Of a DNA stretch of 64,000 bases, positions 15,087 through 23,226 are shown piece after piece (the stretch's first letter is position 1; each line of letters starts with the position of its first letter). The translations under genes were made by a program, and so were the position numbers. Origin of the DNA: Cytophagaceae bacterium ABcell3 (GTDB taxonomy: Bacteria; Bacteroidota; Bacteroidia; Cytophagales; Cytophagaceae); contig CP133159.1 of NCBI GenBank assembly GCA_030913385.1, forward strand, positions 558,001 through 622,000, written 5' to 3'. The notes under the pieces are model-generated. The model did not search any database and was not told where the DNA came from. It was given only the letters and a program-made list of their open reading frames with translations.

Positions 15087-15145
15087 TGAGTTGCCAAATC
15101 TCTATCAACTTGTTCTTTAAAAGGCCAGTGGGCAGTGGTGTCGTA

Positions 15146-16756
15146 TTAATAAATAACGGAAATGTTTACAAACTCTTCCCCGTTGTTGATGTCTGCTACA
15201 TAATAACCGGGGCTTACTAAGCCAGAGACTCCCATGCCATCCCATGTGCCAGGCACTGTCAAGTCTTTGACTACCACCCCATTTTTATTATAAATTTTGA
15301 CACTTCCTGTCTGCTCGAACCAATAGCTTTCATTTTCTCCGCCACCGTAAGGGGTAAGGATTACTTCTCGACACTTTTCTACTGGAACCTCAAGCCGTTC
15401 CTTGTGTTCTTTGTGACAGCTTTCGGAGTAAACCCGTAAATTGTATGAAGGTTCTGTTAAACCATAAAAGGCGCCTGACTCTGATGTATATTCTTTGCCC
15501 GATGTTAAACTGGTAAGGGTAAATCTCAGGTCATAGCCTTCTACGGAGGAAAGGTCTGTTATTATTTCTCCAGTTTTGTTGCATTTAGGGCCTTTAATAG
15601 AAAACTCCATATTTTCTGCTTGTAAACAAGGCGCTACATAAACCCTAAATGAATCTGTACGAAGTTCTACTTCTTCAAAAGATTCGTGGTAAATTTTGCA
15701 ATAATATACACCATCGTGATTTGCCTCTGTACTATCTATTCTTAATAAATGGTTATCCGTGGTCTCAAACAACCCTTCTTCTGAATACCATTCATAGGTA
15801 GTACCCTCCAAGCCTCTGTCTATGTTGGTTCTTAACACAGTAGGTTGGCCCTCAACGGCCGACACTCTACGGCCTACATTGAAAACCCTTTGTGGATCAA
15901 TATTGAACTTATGAAAATAAGGGTGGTTTTTTACTTTTATTAGCTCTGTAAAACTAAGACGGTTTAAATAGACATCCATACTGTCCAGCTCTGGAAGCAT
16001 AGAAATATCAGGCATCTCAGTTAACTGGTTATTGTCTAAAATTACTTTTCTGACTATTGGCATGCCGCTGAGGTCAGGGCTAGCTTTTATTTCGTTGCTT
16101 CCAGCATTGAGAACCCTTAGACTAGAGAGGTTGCTAAACTTTGGTAGCGCCTCTAGGTCATTTAAGTAGCAGTAAAAGTGTTCCAAGGCAGGTAAGTTGC
16201 TCATATCAGGAATATGGGTCAGCTTATTGTTGCCAATTTCTAAAAAAGTCAATTTTTCGAGGTTGCTAAAGTCTGGAACCCTTTCCAACTTATTCCCATA
16301 TGCTACTATTTCCAGAAGCTCTTTGTTGTTCGATACGTCAGGAATTTCTGTTAGCTCATTGTTATAAATAATTAACTTCTCCAACTCGGGGAAGTGGCTT
16401 AAGTCTGGTAGCTGCTCTAGCTGATTGTCCCTAACATTGATTTCTTTTAGTTCCGTTAAACCGGATATGTTAGGAAGGTGTTTGAGCTTGTTTTCGGTTG
16501 CAAATATTCTGGTAATACGTGTAAAATATTGAATTCCTTCAAGGTTTTCTATACCCTTTTCTGAACAGTTAAAGTATCCAAAGGTGTTTGCTGCGTTTTC
16601 TGGTATTAGATACCCGTTTTCATCTACAGTGGAGGGATACGAAATTTTTAAAAAATTAAGAAAAGCTGTGTCAGGGATAGCTATAGGTTGAGCTATAACT
16701 TTCGCTGCAGATAGAATTAGGAGGGAGGCTAATATGTATAATTTTCTTTTTATCAT
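15146..16756 (-). CDS. Secreted leucine-rich-repeat protein with type-B-like C-terminus
   Basis: A 536-aa exported protein with signal peptide MIKRKLYILASLLILSAAKVIAQP. Residues about 85-275 hold eight or nine leucine-rich repeats of the L-x-x-L-x-I-x-x-N-x-L-x-x-L/I-P-D-x-S form, about 22-23 residues each. An Ig-like segment follows (about 300-375, GVYYCKIYHESFEEVE). The C-terminus (about 470-536: GSVKIYNKNGVVVKDL, TWDGMGVSGLVSPGYYVADI) has the shape of a gliding-motility/type IX type B sorting domain. LRRs suggest binding of a protein or glycan at the cell surface. Its ATG overlaps the stop of the upstream anti-sigma-like gene (ATGA), so it is translationally coupled to the sigma operon. 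Confidence 0.7.
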   Translation of the reverse strand: MIKRKLYILASLLILSAAKVIAQPIAIPDTAFLNFLKISYPSTVDENGYLIPENAANTFGYFNCSEKGIENLEGIQYFTRITRIFATENKLKHLPNISGLTELKEINVRDNQLEQLPDLSHFPELEKLIIYNNELTEIPDVSNNKELLEIVAYGNKLERVPDFSNLEKLTFLEIGNNKLTHIPDMSNLPALEHFYCYLNDLEALPKFSNLSSLRVLNAGSNEIKASPDLSGMPIVRKVILDNNQLTEMPDISMLPELDSMDVYLNRLSFTELIKVKNHPYFHKFNIDPQRVFNVGRRVSAVEGQPTVLRTNIDRGLEGTTYEWYSEEGLFETTDNHLLRIDSTEANHDGVYYCKIYHESFEEVELRTDSFRVYVAPCLQAENMEFSIKGPKCNKTGEIITDLSSVEGYDLRFTLTSLTSGKEYTSESGAFYGLTEPSYNLRVYSESCHKEHKERLEVPVEKCREVILTPYGGGENESYWFEQTGSVKIYNKNGVVVKDLTVPGTWDGMGVSGLVSPGYYVADINNGEEFVNISVIY

Positions 16757-17928
16757 CTCAAAATTGTTACTGAGCCTTTCAGAGTTTTTCCATCGTCGTA
16801 TTTGATTGTAAATATGTAATAGCCTTCTTTTAGATTGCCTCTTTCAGAAGTTCCATCCCAGCTAAGTTGATTATTGGCTGGGATATTTTTCTGGTAAACA
16901 GTTAAGCCTTGATTATTAAAAATTTGTAATACGCCGTATTGATCACGTGTAGGTATTTCCCACTCTTCCCCAAAATAAGGGTTAAATGCGTAATCTTTAG
17001 AGCATAACGTAGCTTTTACTTTTGTATTAAAAGTTTTACTGCAATTTTCACCGTCGCTTATTACTACTTTATAGTTCCCGTTTGGCAAAGAAGAATAGCT
17101 AGCAACTTCCTCGCCAGAGTCATCAAACACTTTAATTTCATAAGGGTCATGGCCTCCTTTTATTTCGGAAACCCTAATTTGACCATTTTCTTCGTTTTCA
17201 CATGCATTTTTTGTGTTTAAGCTTGCTTGTATGTTTGCCGTGTCACATGGTTCTACAAGTTTCTCAACAATTATATTATCCAGCTTGGAAGCGTTTTGCT
17301 CAATGGTGTCATTTTTTTCTTCGTCTTGCACTTCTTTGAGATGCAATGTGTCTACTGCTGCTATTTTTTGTTTTGCTTCCTTTTTTTCTTTTTGTGTTTC
17401 TTTTTTAGGCTCTTGGGTATCTAAAACAGAAGGAGCAGGACGTTGTTTTTTTACCTTTTTAGGTGCTGTTGTTTTTTCTTTCTTGGGAGCAGCTGTTTGG
17501 ATATCAGTATTTTCAGTTTCTTTTACCGGCCCCGCATTTTGGCTGTCGGAATATCCCAACGTCTTTTCTTTCTTGCTTTCTTTTATCTGTGTTTCTTTTT
17601 TTGTTTTATTATTTTCAACAGAAGGTTTTTCTGTAGGGCCAAAGTAAACATAAGCGGAGCCTGTTACAGCCGCTGTTAATAATACGCCAGTAAAAATATT
17701 TTTCCACTGAGATTGGCTGTTTTTCGCTTTTTCTTTGGCTACGAGTTCCTTTACCTTTAAAAGCCGGTTTTCAATAACGAGCTCAGAAGCTAGCTTTTGA
17801 AGCTTTACCTGTTTTTGGAGGGCTTCATTTTCTGCTAGCTGCTTTTCAAAGGCATCTTTTTCTGCTGCGGACATGTTGCCGTTCAGGTAATCTTCAATGC
17901 GTTGATATGTATGGTTACGGCTTTTCAT
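16753..17928 (-). CDS. Anti-sigma-like membrane protein with type IX type-B-like C-terminal domain
   Basis: A 391-aa protein. Residues 1-65 are a charged helical segment (RIEDYLNGNMSAAEKDAFEKQ, LQKLASELVIENRLLKVKEL), the layout of cytoplasmic anti-sigma domains in Bacteroidota. A single membrane helix follows (WKNIFTGVLLTAAVTGSAYVYFG, about 74-97; its flanks fit one pass). Residues 100-225 are a Lys/Glu/Thr-rich, low-complexity periplasmic spacer. Then comes a SprB-like repeat segment (KNACENEENGQIRVSEIKGG, then YEIKVFDDSGEEVASYSSL, about 235-310). The C-terminal end is gliding-associated in type (VLQIFNNQGLTVYQKNI, SWDGTSERGNLKEGYYIFTI). It overlaps the sigma gene and the LRR gene by 4 bases each (ATGA). 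Having a secretion-type domain on an inner-membrane regulator is odd. Confidence 0.65.
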   Translation of the reverse strand: MKSRNHTYQRIEDYLNGNMSAAEKDAFEKQLAENEALQKQVKLQKLASELVIENRLLKVKELVAKEKAKNSQSQWKNIFTGVLLTAAVTGSAYVYFGPTEKPSVENNKTKKETQIKESKKEKTLGYSDSQNAGPVKETENTDIQTAAPKKEKTTAPKKVKKQRPAPSVLDTQEPKKETQKEKKEAKQKIAAVDTLHLKEVQDEEKNDTIEQNASKLDNIIVEKLVEPCDTANIQASLNTKNACENEENGQIRVSEIKGGHDPYEIKVFDDSGEEVASYSSLPNGNYKVVISDGENCSKTFNTKVKATLCSKDYAFNPYFGEEWEIPTRDQYGVLQIFNNQGLTVYQKNIPANNQLSWDGTSERGNLKEGYYIFTIKYDDGKTLKGSVTILR

Positions 17929-18503
17929 AGGCCTTTTAATAAATCCTCAAGATGGGGTTTTTTTTCAATTTCTTTCACCAACTTTTCCTTGCATCTTTTC
18001 TGCTGCATTTTTACTGCTGCTATTGAAGGAAACCCCATTTTTTCCATCACTTCTTTGTAAGGCATTCCATAATAAATAGTATGCGTAAGCAGTTCAATAC
18101 ATTTTTCACCTATTTCCGCAAAAATAGCCTTTATAATATTATCTTCTTCAAGGGCAAATAGTTCTTCTTTAATCTCTATTTGTTCTTCTCCTTTAGAGTC
18201 AGGCAACTGGTCTGTTAATTGAATTTTTTTATCCCTTTTTATTTTGTTTAGCCAAAGATTTATACTTATTCGATAAACATATCCGTATACTTTATATTTG
18301 GGATTATATGTTTTTTTGACCACTTGCTTATAAAATAAAAGCAATGCATCCTGAAAGACATCAAAGGCGTCTTCTTTTCTGCCTGACTTGGAAACTATAT
18401 GCTTTTCCACAGCAGGAAGAACCTTTTTGTATAACAAAGGAATGACTTTTTCGTCAGCTCCTTTTATTATCAATTCAGGAATATTTTCTTCTATTATGCG
18501 CAA
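17925..18503 (-). CDS. ECF-type sigma-70 factor
   Basis: A 192-aa sigma factor. Region 2 spans about residues 22-95 (EDAFDVFQDALLLFYKQ, YGYVYRISINLWLNKIKRDKK). Region 4 covers about 120-175 (IYYGMPYKEVMEKMGFPSIAAVKMQ, then KRCKEKL). It lacks region 1 and 3, as expected for the extracytoplasmic-function class. It is the first gene of a three-gene, ATGA-coupled operon with an anti-sigma-like membrane protein. Divergently, 87 bases away, lies a PorP/SprF-like gene, a probable co-regulated target. Confidence 0.85.
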   Translation of the reverse strand: MRIIEENIPELIIKGADEKVIPLLYKKVLPAVEKHIVSKSGRKEDAFDVFQDALLLFYKQVVKKTYNPKYKVYGYVYRISINLWLNKIKRDKKIQLTDQLPDSKGEEQIEIKEELFALEEDNIIKAIFAEIGEKCIELLTHTIYYGMPYKEVMEKMGFPSIAAVKMQQKRCKEKLVKEIEKKPHLEDLLKGL

Positions 18504-18590
18504 AGTGTTTTAAATACAATTATAGGAAACATGAGGTAACGAAGTTGGGTAAAAAATGGAAATTTCTTAATATTGGCTATAAAATTTCGA

Positions 18591-19457
18591 ATGCGTCTGA
18601 TAATCACATATTGTTTGATAGTGTTTTCACTGAGTCTTCAGGCGCAGGATTCCGATTTGTACCCTGATCTTTTTTCCTCGTTTATTTTTAACCCTTCGTT
18701 AATTAATCCTGGATACGTATCTGATGAAGGTGTGTTGGATTTAATTGGTAATTATAAACAGCGGACTGGCCCCTTTAGCGCTATTGCTACTTATGCTTTT
18801 ACGGCTACGGGCTACCGTCGACAAGATAACGGGGTGGTGCATACCGGAAGGGTGTTTATGTTCAATGAGGCAGAGGGGCCTTATATTTCTAGGCCTCGGG
18901 CATATCTTAACTATGCCAACCGTATGCCTTTGGCGGAAGACTTGTTTCTTTCGGCAGGACTGGCTTTAGGTTTTGCCGGAAATACCTATTCGGCACCAAC
19001 GGTTTCTGGTGTTGGCTCTTCTTTTGTCCCTGATGGGCATGTGGGTATAATGCTTAGCAGTTCAAAGTTTAGTGGCGGTGTATCTGCTATGCAGATTTTT
19101 AATACTGAAGCCTCTCCTTTGGCGGGAGTATTAACTTATAGAAGGTATTTTAATCTGTTTTTCTCTGCTCAGCACGAGTTTACACCAGATTGGGCTGTGA
19201 AGGGGTTTTTGACATACAGTCACTATCGAGAACTGGACCCGGCCTCAGATGTTGGTTTTTTTCTCAATTATAAAGATTTGATTTCTTTTGGTTCTTCTTA
19301 TAGATATTTAAGAGGCTCGGCCATTTTCTTTTCTGTAAATATTCCACAGGCAGAGAACAACATCTTACTATCTTTTGCCTATAACAGTCCCTTGTTTTCT
19401 TCTCGACCACTTTGGCAAAATTCATTGGAGATTACTCTTGGGTACCTGTTTAGATAA
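18591..19457 (+). CDS. PorP/SprF-family type IX secretion membrane protein
   Basis: A 288-aa outer-membrane beta-barrel started at ATG 18591 (MRLIITYCLIVFSLSLQAQ, cleavage after AQA/Q). An upstream TTG would add six residues and is less likely. The family signature is present: SSFIFNPSLINPGYVSDEGV, LIGNYKQRTGPFSAIATY and a LFLSAGLALGFAGN strand; it closes with LEITLGYLFR. PorP/SprF proteins help deliver or anchor type-B-domain cargo secreted by the type IX system. The divergent operon encodes two proteins with type-B-like ends, the expected cargo partners. Confidence 0.85.
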   Translation: MRLIITYCLIVFSLSLQAQDSDLYPDLFSSFIFNPSLINPGYVSDEGVLDLIGNYKQRTGPFSAIATYAFTATGYRRQDNGVVHTGRVFMFNEAEGPYISRPRAYLNYANRMPLAEDLFLSAGLALGFAGNTYSAPTVSGVGSSFVPDGHVGIMLSSSKFSGGVSAMQIFNTEASPLAGVLTYRRYFNLFFSAQHEFTPDWAVKGFLTYSHYRELDPASDVGFFLNYKDLISFGSSYRYLRGSAIFFSVNIPQAENNILLSFAYNSPLFSSRPLWQNSLEITLGYLFR

Positions 19458-19596
19458 TAAAAACCTGTTTTTTATGCTTCCGTTGGTACATTTTGGAGGG
19501 CTATCATAGCAAAGTCAATGTTTTATAATTGCTACATCCTGCAAAAATTGACTAAGACTCAAGTTAACTGTCATATAAGCCCTAATGTCTATTACA

Positions 19597-20202
19597 TCAA
19601 GCAACTATTCTCTGGTAAACCCTACTGTTTTCTTCAGTTTTGGTAATGCTTAGAAGGTCCGCAAAGTATTCGTTAAAGTCATTTTTGAACTCAGGGTAAT
19701 GCTGCATCAGGTCATTTAGGGCACTTTCGTTGATCGTATTTACTTTTACTAGACGCGTTAAGTCTTTTAAGTATGGGTGTAAGCCTCCGAATGTGTGTAT
19801 TTGCCTTAAATATGGAGAGGCTAAAAGCTCAGGTAGTGTATGGTTAATTTTGTATGGCAGTACTTTTTGGTTTTCTACTATTGCTTTGTAGGCATCTGAA
19901 ATGTATGTGGCTAAAGGTAAGCTAGAGTACTCGTCCCACGCCGAGGCTAAAAAATGGTCGTAGAATATTTTTATGAGCATATTTCCCTTTCTTTGCATTT
20001 TTGGGTGTAACCTTTGTAGGCTCTTTGCAAAAGCTGGGTGCGATTCGGTGTAGTCGTTAATTTTTTTATAGAAGGAAATGCTTTCTATGATTTCCGGCGT
20101 ATAGCGTGTGGTGTCATGTTTGCGAATGGCTTGCAATAAAAAGTTGCCGATTATCTTTTCCTTTTTGTTTTCAGAGAGATAGAGGTTTATTAAAAAATTC
20201 AT
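19597..20202 (-). CDS. Divergent ACP phosphodiesterase (AcpH/DUF479) family protein
   Basis: A 201-aa protein starting MNFLINLYLSEN, the usual AcpH start; an ATG three codons earlier is possible. AcpH removes phosphopantetheine from acyl carrier protein using an HD-like metal site. Here the G-x-L-x-A-D-F-V motif reads GNFLLQAIRK and the H-R-x-I-D motif reads YKKINDYTE, so several metal-binding residues appear lost. YDHFLASAW is kept. It may be catalytically inactive or have changed function. It is monocistronic, divergent from the GH16 gene. Confidence 0.65.
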   Translation of the reverse strand: MNFLINLYLSENKKEKIIGNFLLQAIRKHDTTRYTPEIIESISFYKKINDYTESHPAFAKSLQRLHPKMQRKGNMLIKIFYDHFLASAWDEYSSLPLATYISDAYKAIVENQKVLPYKINHTLPELLASPYLRQIHTFGGLHPYLKDLTRLVKVNTINESALNDLMQHYPEFKNDFNEYFADLLSITKTEENSRVYQRIVA

Positions 20203-20370
20203 AAAAAACATGGGTTTTGTTTAAAAACTGACGATCTTCTTTCTTATTCGAAAAAAAGAACAAAAAGGTTCTGTTTTAACCCCTATAAAATGATATTTGT
20301 CGATTTTGTATGGTTATTTTTATATTTTGATCGTTTAGGTTTTTTAATTTCAGTTCAAGAAAAACCACGT

Positions 20371-21072
20371 ATGAAAACAGCCTTTGTTTTTTTCTTAGCC
20401 ATTTTATCTTGTCATATTTCTTCTGCGCAAAGAGAAAAAAAATACCTGGGAGCAGAGGTCCGAACTTTTGAAACCTTTAAGTATGGAAAGTTTGAAGTTC
20501 GTATGAGGTCATGTAAAGGCAGCGGCGTAGTGTCATCCTTTTTTACCTTTTATGATGAACCCGACTTTCCCCAAAATTGGAATGAGATTGATGTAGAGAT
20601 GCTTGGCCGGTATGATCATGAAGTGCAGTTTAATACTATCATCGGCCGCCACAATATGAAAGAGCACAGGCAAACCCTCGACTTTAATCCCCATGAAGAT
20701 TTTCATGTATATGGTTTTGAGTGGTATCCAGACTCTATTGTGTGGTTTGTGGATGGTGTTCGTGTGTATGCCCAAAGTGGCGACCGCATCAAAAAGATGA
20801 ATCAGCCACAGAAAATTATGATGAATGTATGGCCTCCCAATATTTGGGCCTGGAGCGGTGTTTGGGACGAATCAATACTTCCTGTTTGCGCTGCTTATGA
20901 CTATGTTAAATATTCTGCTTATACTCCTGAAAAAGATGAAATATTTACGCATAGGTGGACGGAGCAATTTAAGGATCTTGACTATGGGAAGTGGCAAAAA
21001 GCGACACATACTTTTAAGGAAAACAATGCTGAGTTTATTCCTGACAATGCTGTCATTCAGGATGGTTACTTA
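20371..21072 (+). pseudogene. GH16 glycoside hydrolase, 5' part (interrupted by an IS)
   Basis: The ATG at 20371 starts a signal peptide (MKTAFVFFLAILSCHISSAQ); the frame opens upstream but that part looks non-coding. The GH16 fold is clear: YGKFEVRMRS, the catalytic motif NWNEIDVEML (both nucleophile and acid/base glutamates present, about residues 70-79), FHVYGFEWYPDSIVWFVDG and MNVWPPN. GH16 enzymes cut beta-1,3/1,4-glucans, agar, carrageenan or similar algal or plant polymers. The reading frame is broken at DGYL by the IS at 21073. Removing the IS and one 6-base target copy restores GATGGTTACTTAATGCTTTG, in frame with the 3' part. The catalytic core is complete here, so a shortened enzyme might still fold. 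Confidence 0.85.
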
Positions 21073-21094
21073 GGGTCTGCTGAAAAACTCAAAT

Positions 21095-22645
21095 TTAACA
21101 TATGTAAAAAACCGGCCCTGAGCGCTCGCCAGGCCGGTTTTTTATTGTCATCCTTTCAAATACGTCTTTCAGACCCCGAATTATGTTAAAAATTGACTTA
21201 TGCCATGCTGAAAAACTCAGAAAATAGAGTGCCTGCCTGGTCAATTTGACCAGGTTGAGCACCAGGATTATTGAGGCGATCCACGTTTGGCTGGTATTCT
21301 TAAGTCTGGCACGGATACGGTTCATCCCATAGCTGTTTTTTGCTTGTCCAAACTTTCCTTCAACCGGATTCCTCTCTCCTGGACTTACGTGGTTTTCCAC
21401 TGCCTTTGCGGATGGCCTGCCCAAAGGTTTGGCTGCCAGTTTTATTCCTTTTCCCTTCAACCACTTCCGGTTTTCACGGGTGCAGTAAATTTTGTCTGCC
21501 AGTACTTTGGCAGGATAAAAACCAAACCGTTTCCGATATTTTTCAACGTAATCAACAAGATGACTGCCCTCGTTAAAAGCCTCCCAGGACACAGTGTCCA
21601 GAAAGGAAAAACCATCCACCATGCTAAGGTGGATCTTGGCTCCAAATTCAGTTTTGGCTCGTGACTTTCCCCGTACAATAGGTCGCACATGAGGCTGATG
21701 GATACTAACAATCCGATCTGCTACATGGTGGCCCCGGTTCTTAAACATGCCAAGCTGTTGTTCATAAAGTGTCTGAATGACCCAGTATGACCGCTGTGTA
21801 CGATGACACAAAGGAAAAACCTCAAAGCTGTCCAGCTGCTTTTCAATGGTCTTGAAGTTTCTTCTAAGGTATTGGAGCTGGGCTTTTATCCCTTTGCGAA
21901 TTACTTTTCTTGATGGATTCTTGTTCTGGGCCACCTTCAGATAGGTTTTACGAGCTATTTTTCTGTAAGTCCTTGGTTTCTTCCCCTGGGTATTTTTACA
22001 ATGAAGCTCATCTATGATCTGTTGGGTGATTTCCCTTGCTTTGTTCAGCAGCCCCAAATCGGTTGGGTAAATGATATCTTGAGGACAGGCAGTTGCGTCA
22101 AAGATTGCCTCTCCTTTGTTAGACTCTTGCCCACTGGCAAAGGAAGGAGGGTCATTTTTTCCTTTCGTAGTTTTGTCAACTTTTTTTGGGGCTTTTTCCA
22201 TGTAAAACTCATGGATCCTTTCATTCATCGCATTGATAAGTTCCTGCCCCAACCGTTTTCTGATATCTACAAACAAAGATGGATCAAATGGAGGCTCCTT
22301 GATATAAGAACTGTACCCCAGAAAGTATTGCAGATACATGTTTTCGGTAATCTGGGCAACTGTCTCACGATCATCCAGGTTGAGGATATGCTTGATGATC
22401 ACCACTCCAATCAGCACACGAGGGTTAAGCGCCGGTCTCCCTGTCTTTTTTGGAGGATTGCGTTTGTTGTAGAGATTGACAAGTTCATCCCATGGAATTT
22501 TGTTGCTGAGCAAAACCCACCGGTTGTTGGGGTCAAGCTGATTATGAAACGGTGTCTCGAAACCAATAATTGACAACTGGCTGGGACTTGAATATTCGCA
22601 GCGTGGTGCACGCCTTTTAGGGGTCTTCTGCATATTTCTTTGCAC
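21095..22645 (-). CDS. IS1182/IS5-family transposase (DUF772 + DDE)
   Basis: A 516-aa transposase. The N-terminal DUF772 domain is at about residues 60-140 (GRPALNPRVLIGVVIIKHI, DRETVAQITENMYLQYFLG, PFDPSLFVDIRKRLG). The DDE core includes a first Asp in AIFDATACPQDIIYPTDLGL (about 187), a second in VLADKIYCTRENRKWL (about 387), and a late Glu in HVSPGERNPVEGKFGQAKN (about 430). It carries a variable mid-region rich in Lys/Arg. The frame is intact, so the element may be active. A terminator hairpin lies inside the last codons. Confidence 0.85.
   Translation of the reverse strand: MQRNMQKTPKRRAPRCEYSSPSQLSIIGFETPFHNQLDPNNRWVLLSNKIPWDELVNLYNKRNPPKKTGRPALNPRVLIGVVIIKHILNLDDRETVAQITENMYLQYFLGYSSYIKEPPFDPSLFVDIRKRLGQELINAMNERIHEFYMEKAPKKVDKTTKGKNDPPSFASGQESNKGEAIFDATACPQDIIYPTDLGLLNKAREITQQIIDELHCKNTQGKKPRTYRKIARKTYLKVAQNKNPSRKVIRKGIKAQLQYLRRNFKTIEKQLDSFEVFPLCHRTQRSYWVIQTLYEQQLGMFKNRGHHVADRIVSIHQPHVRPIVRGKSRAKTEFGAKIHLSMVDGFSFLDTVSWEAFNEGSHLVDYVEKYRKRFGFYPAKVLADKIYCTRENRKWLKGKGIKLAAKPLGRPSAKAVENHVSPGERNPVEGKFGQAKNSYGMNRIRARLKNTSQTWIASIILVLNLVKLTRQALYFLSFSAWHKSIFNIIRGLKDVFERMTIKNRPGERSGPVFYIC
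21106..21143. terminator. Terminator inside the 3' end of the IS transposase gene
   Basis: AAAAAACCGGCC and GGCCGGTTTTTT form a perfect 12-bp stem with a 14-base loop. It can act in both directions, and would stop GH16 transcription from entering the IS as well as ending the transposase mRNA. Confidence 0.75.
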
Positions 22646-22726
22646 TTGGACTCCCTCAAATTCATAAAAATAGTTCTAAAATCCTCTTAATGCCGCTATT
22701 TTTTATTTCTAAGCAGACCCTACTTA

Positions 22727-23059
22727 ATGCTTTGCCTGACTAAAAAAGATGAAACTGGATATAGCGGTGGCCCTGTTGTCGATGGAAGCAAGTCCTCAAT
22801 GACTTTAAAAAAAGTCTCTTACCGATTAGATAACCCTCACTATTTGGAGATTATGGTTAGTAACTTTGATAAGCCGGAGTATATTCATGCAGATTATTTC
22901 AAAGTTTCTCGTAACACAGTGGAGCATGCGGAGTTTAAAAATGACAAAATTGTGCTTAAGCTGCAAGAGCCTTTGGTTCCTAAAAAACGTTACAGCGTCG
23001 AATATGACCACATGATGAACGCTAAGGGAAAGCAAAAACGGCGATTTAAATTTAAATAG
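22727..23059 (+). pseudogene. GH16 glycoside hydrolase, 3' part
   Basis: The frame continues the GH16 protein with MLCLTKKDETGYSGGPVVDG, a typical end of the first beta-sandwich module. A C-terminal domain follows with YFKVSRNTVEHAEF and PLVPKKRYSVEYDHMMN. That tail looks like a short Ig-like or carbohydrate-binding end. The TAG stop at 23057-23059 uses the first G of the adjoining family-B repeat, so the natural C-terminus may itself have been changed by that insertion. Confidence 0.7.
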
Positions 23060-23207
23060 GGCCTGCTGAAAAAGTGTTGGGTTCAAAGTTTCTCAATTTA
23101 CTGTGCACGGAAAAATAAGAAGTAACCGAAAAACCCTTGCTCCTATACTTTCTAATTTTTATAAAAATATCAACAGATCAGTATTTTGGGCGTTTTTAAG
23201 TACGCCC
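23059..23207. repeat. Family B inverted-repeat element, 149 bp (MITE-like)
   Basis: Ends GGGCCTGCTGAAAAAGT and, on the other strand, AGGGCGTACTTAAAAACG. Flanks TAAATA and TAAATC are a 5/6 match, consistent with the 6-bp duplication made by the IS1182-like element. The body matches 14368-14505 in inverted orientation (AACGCCCAAAATANTGATC, TTTTTCGGTTA, TTCTTATTTT). Confidence 0.65.
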
Positions 23208-23226
23208 TAAATCGCCGACTCTAGCT

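Larger units (their letters stand above)
21073..22720 (-). mobile_element. IS1182/IS5-like insertion sequence, complete (1648 bp)
   Basis: The ends are GGGTCTGCT (21073) and AGCAGACCC (22712-22720). The element is flanked by a perfect 6-bp duplication TACTTA (21067-21072 and 22721-22726). It contains one long transposase gene. It interrupts the GH16 gene precisely, and the host frame is restored when it is removed. Short elements at 11531, 14368 and 23059 share its terminal sequence and may be non-autonomous relatives. Confidence 0.92.

Noticed and set aside
17213-17679. Cys/Phe/Ser-rich plus-strand frames of 65-144 aa
   Set aside because: They are the complement of the Lys/Glu-rich spacer of the anti-sigma-like gene; composition is an artefact of the opposite strand.
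21287-22573. Plus-strand frames of 78-190 aa within the IS1182-like element
   Set aside because: They are antisense to the transposase and show no domain or start signal.
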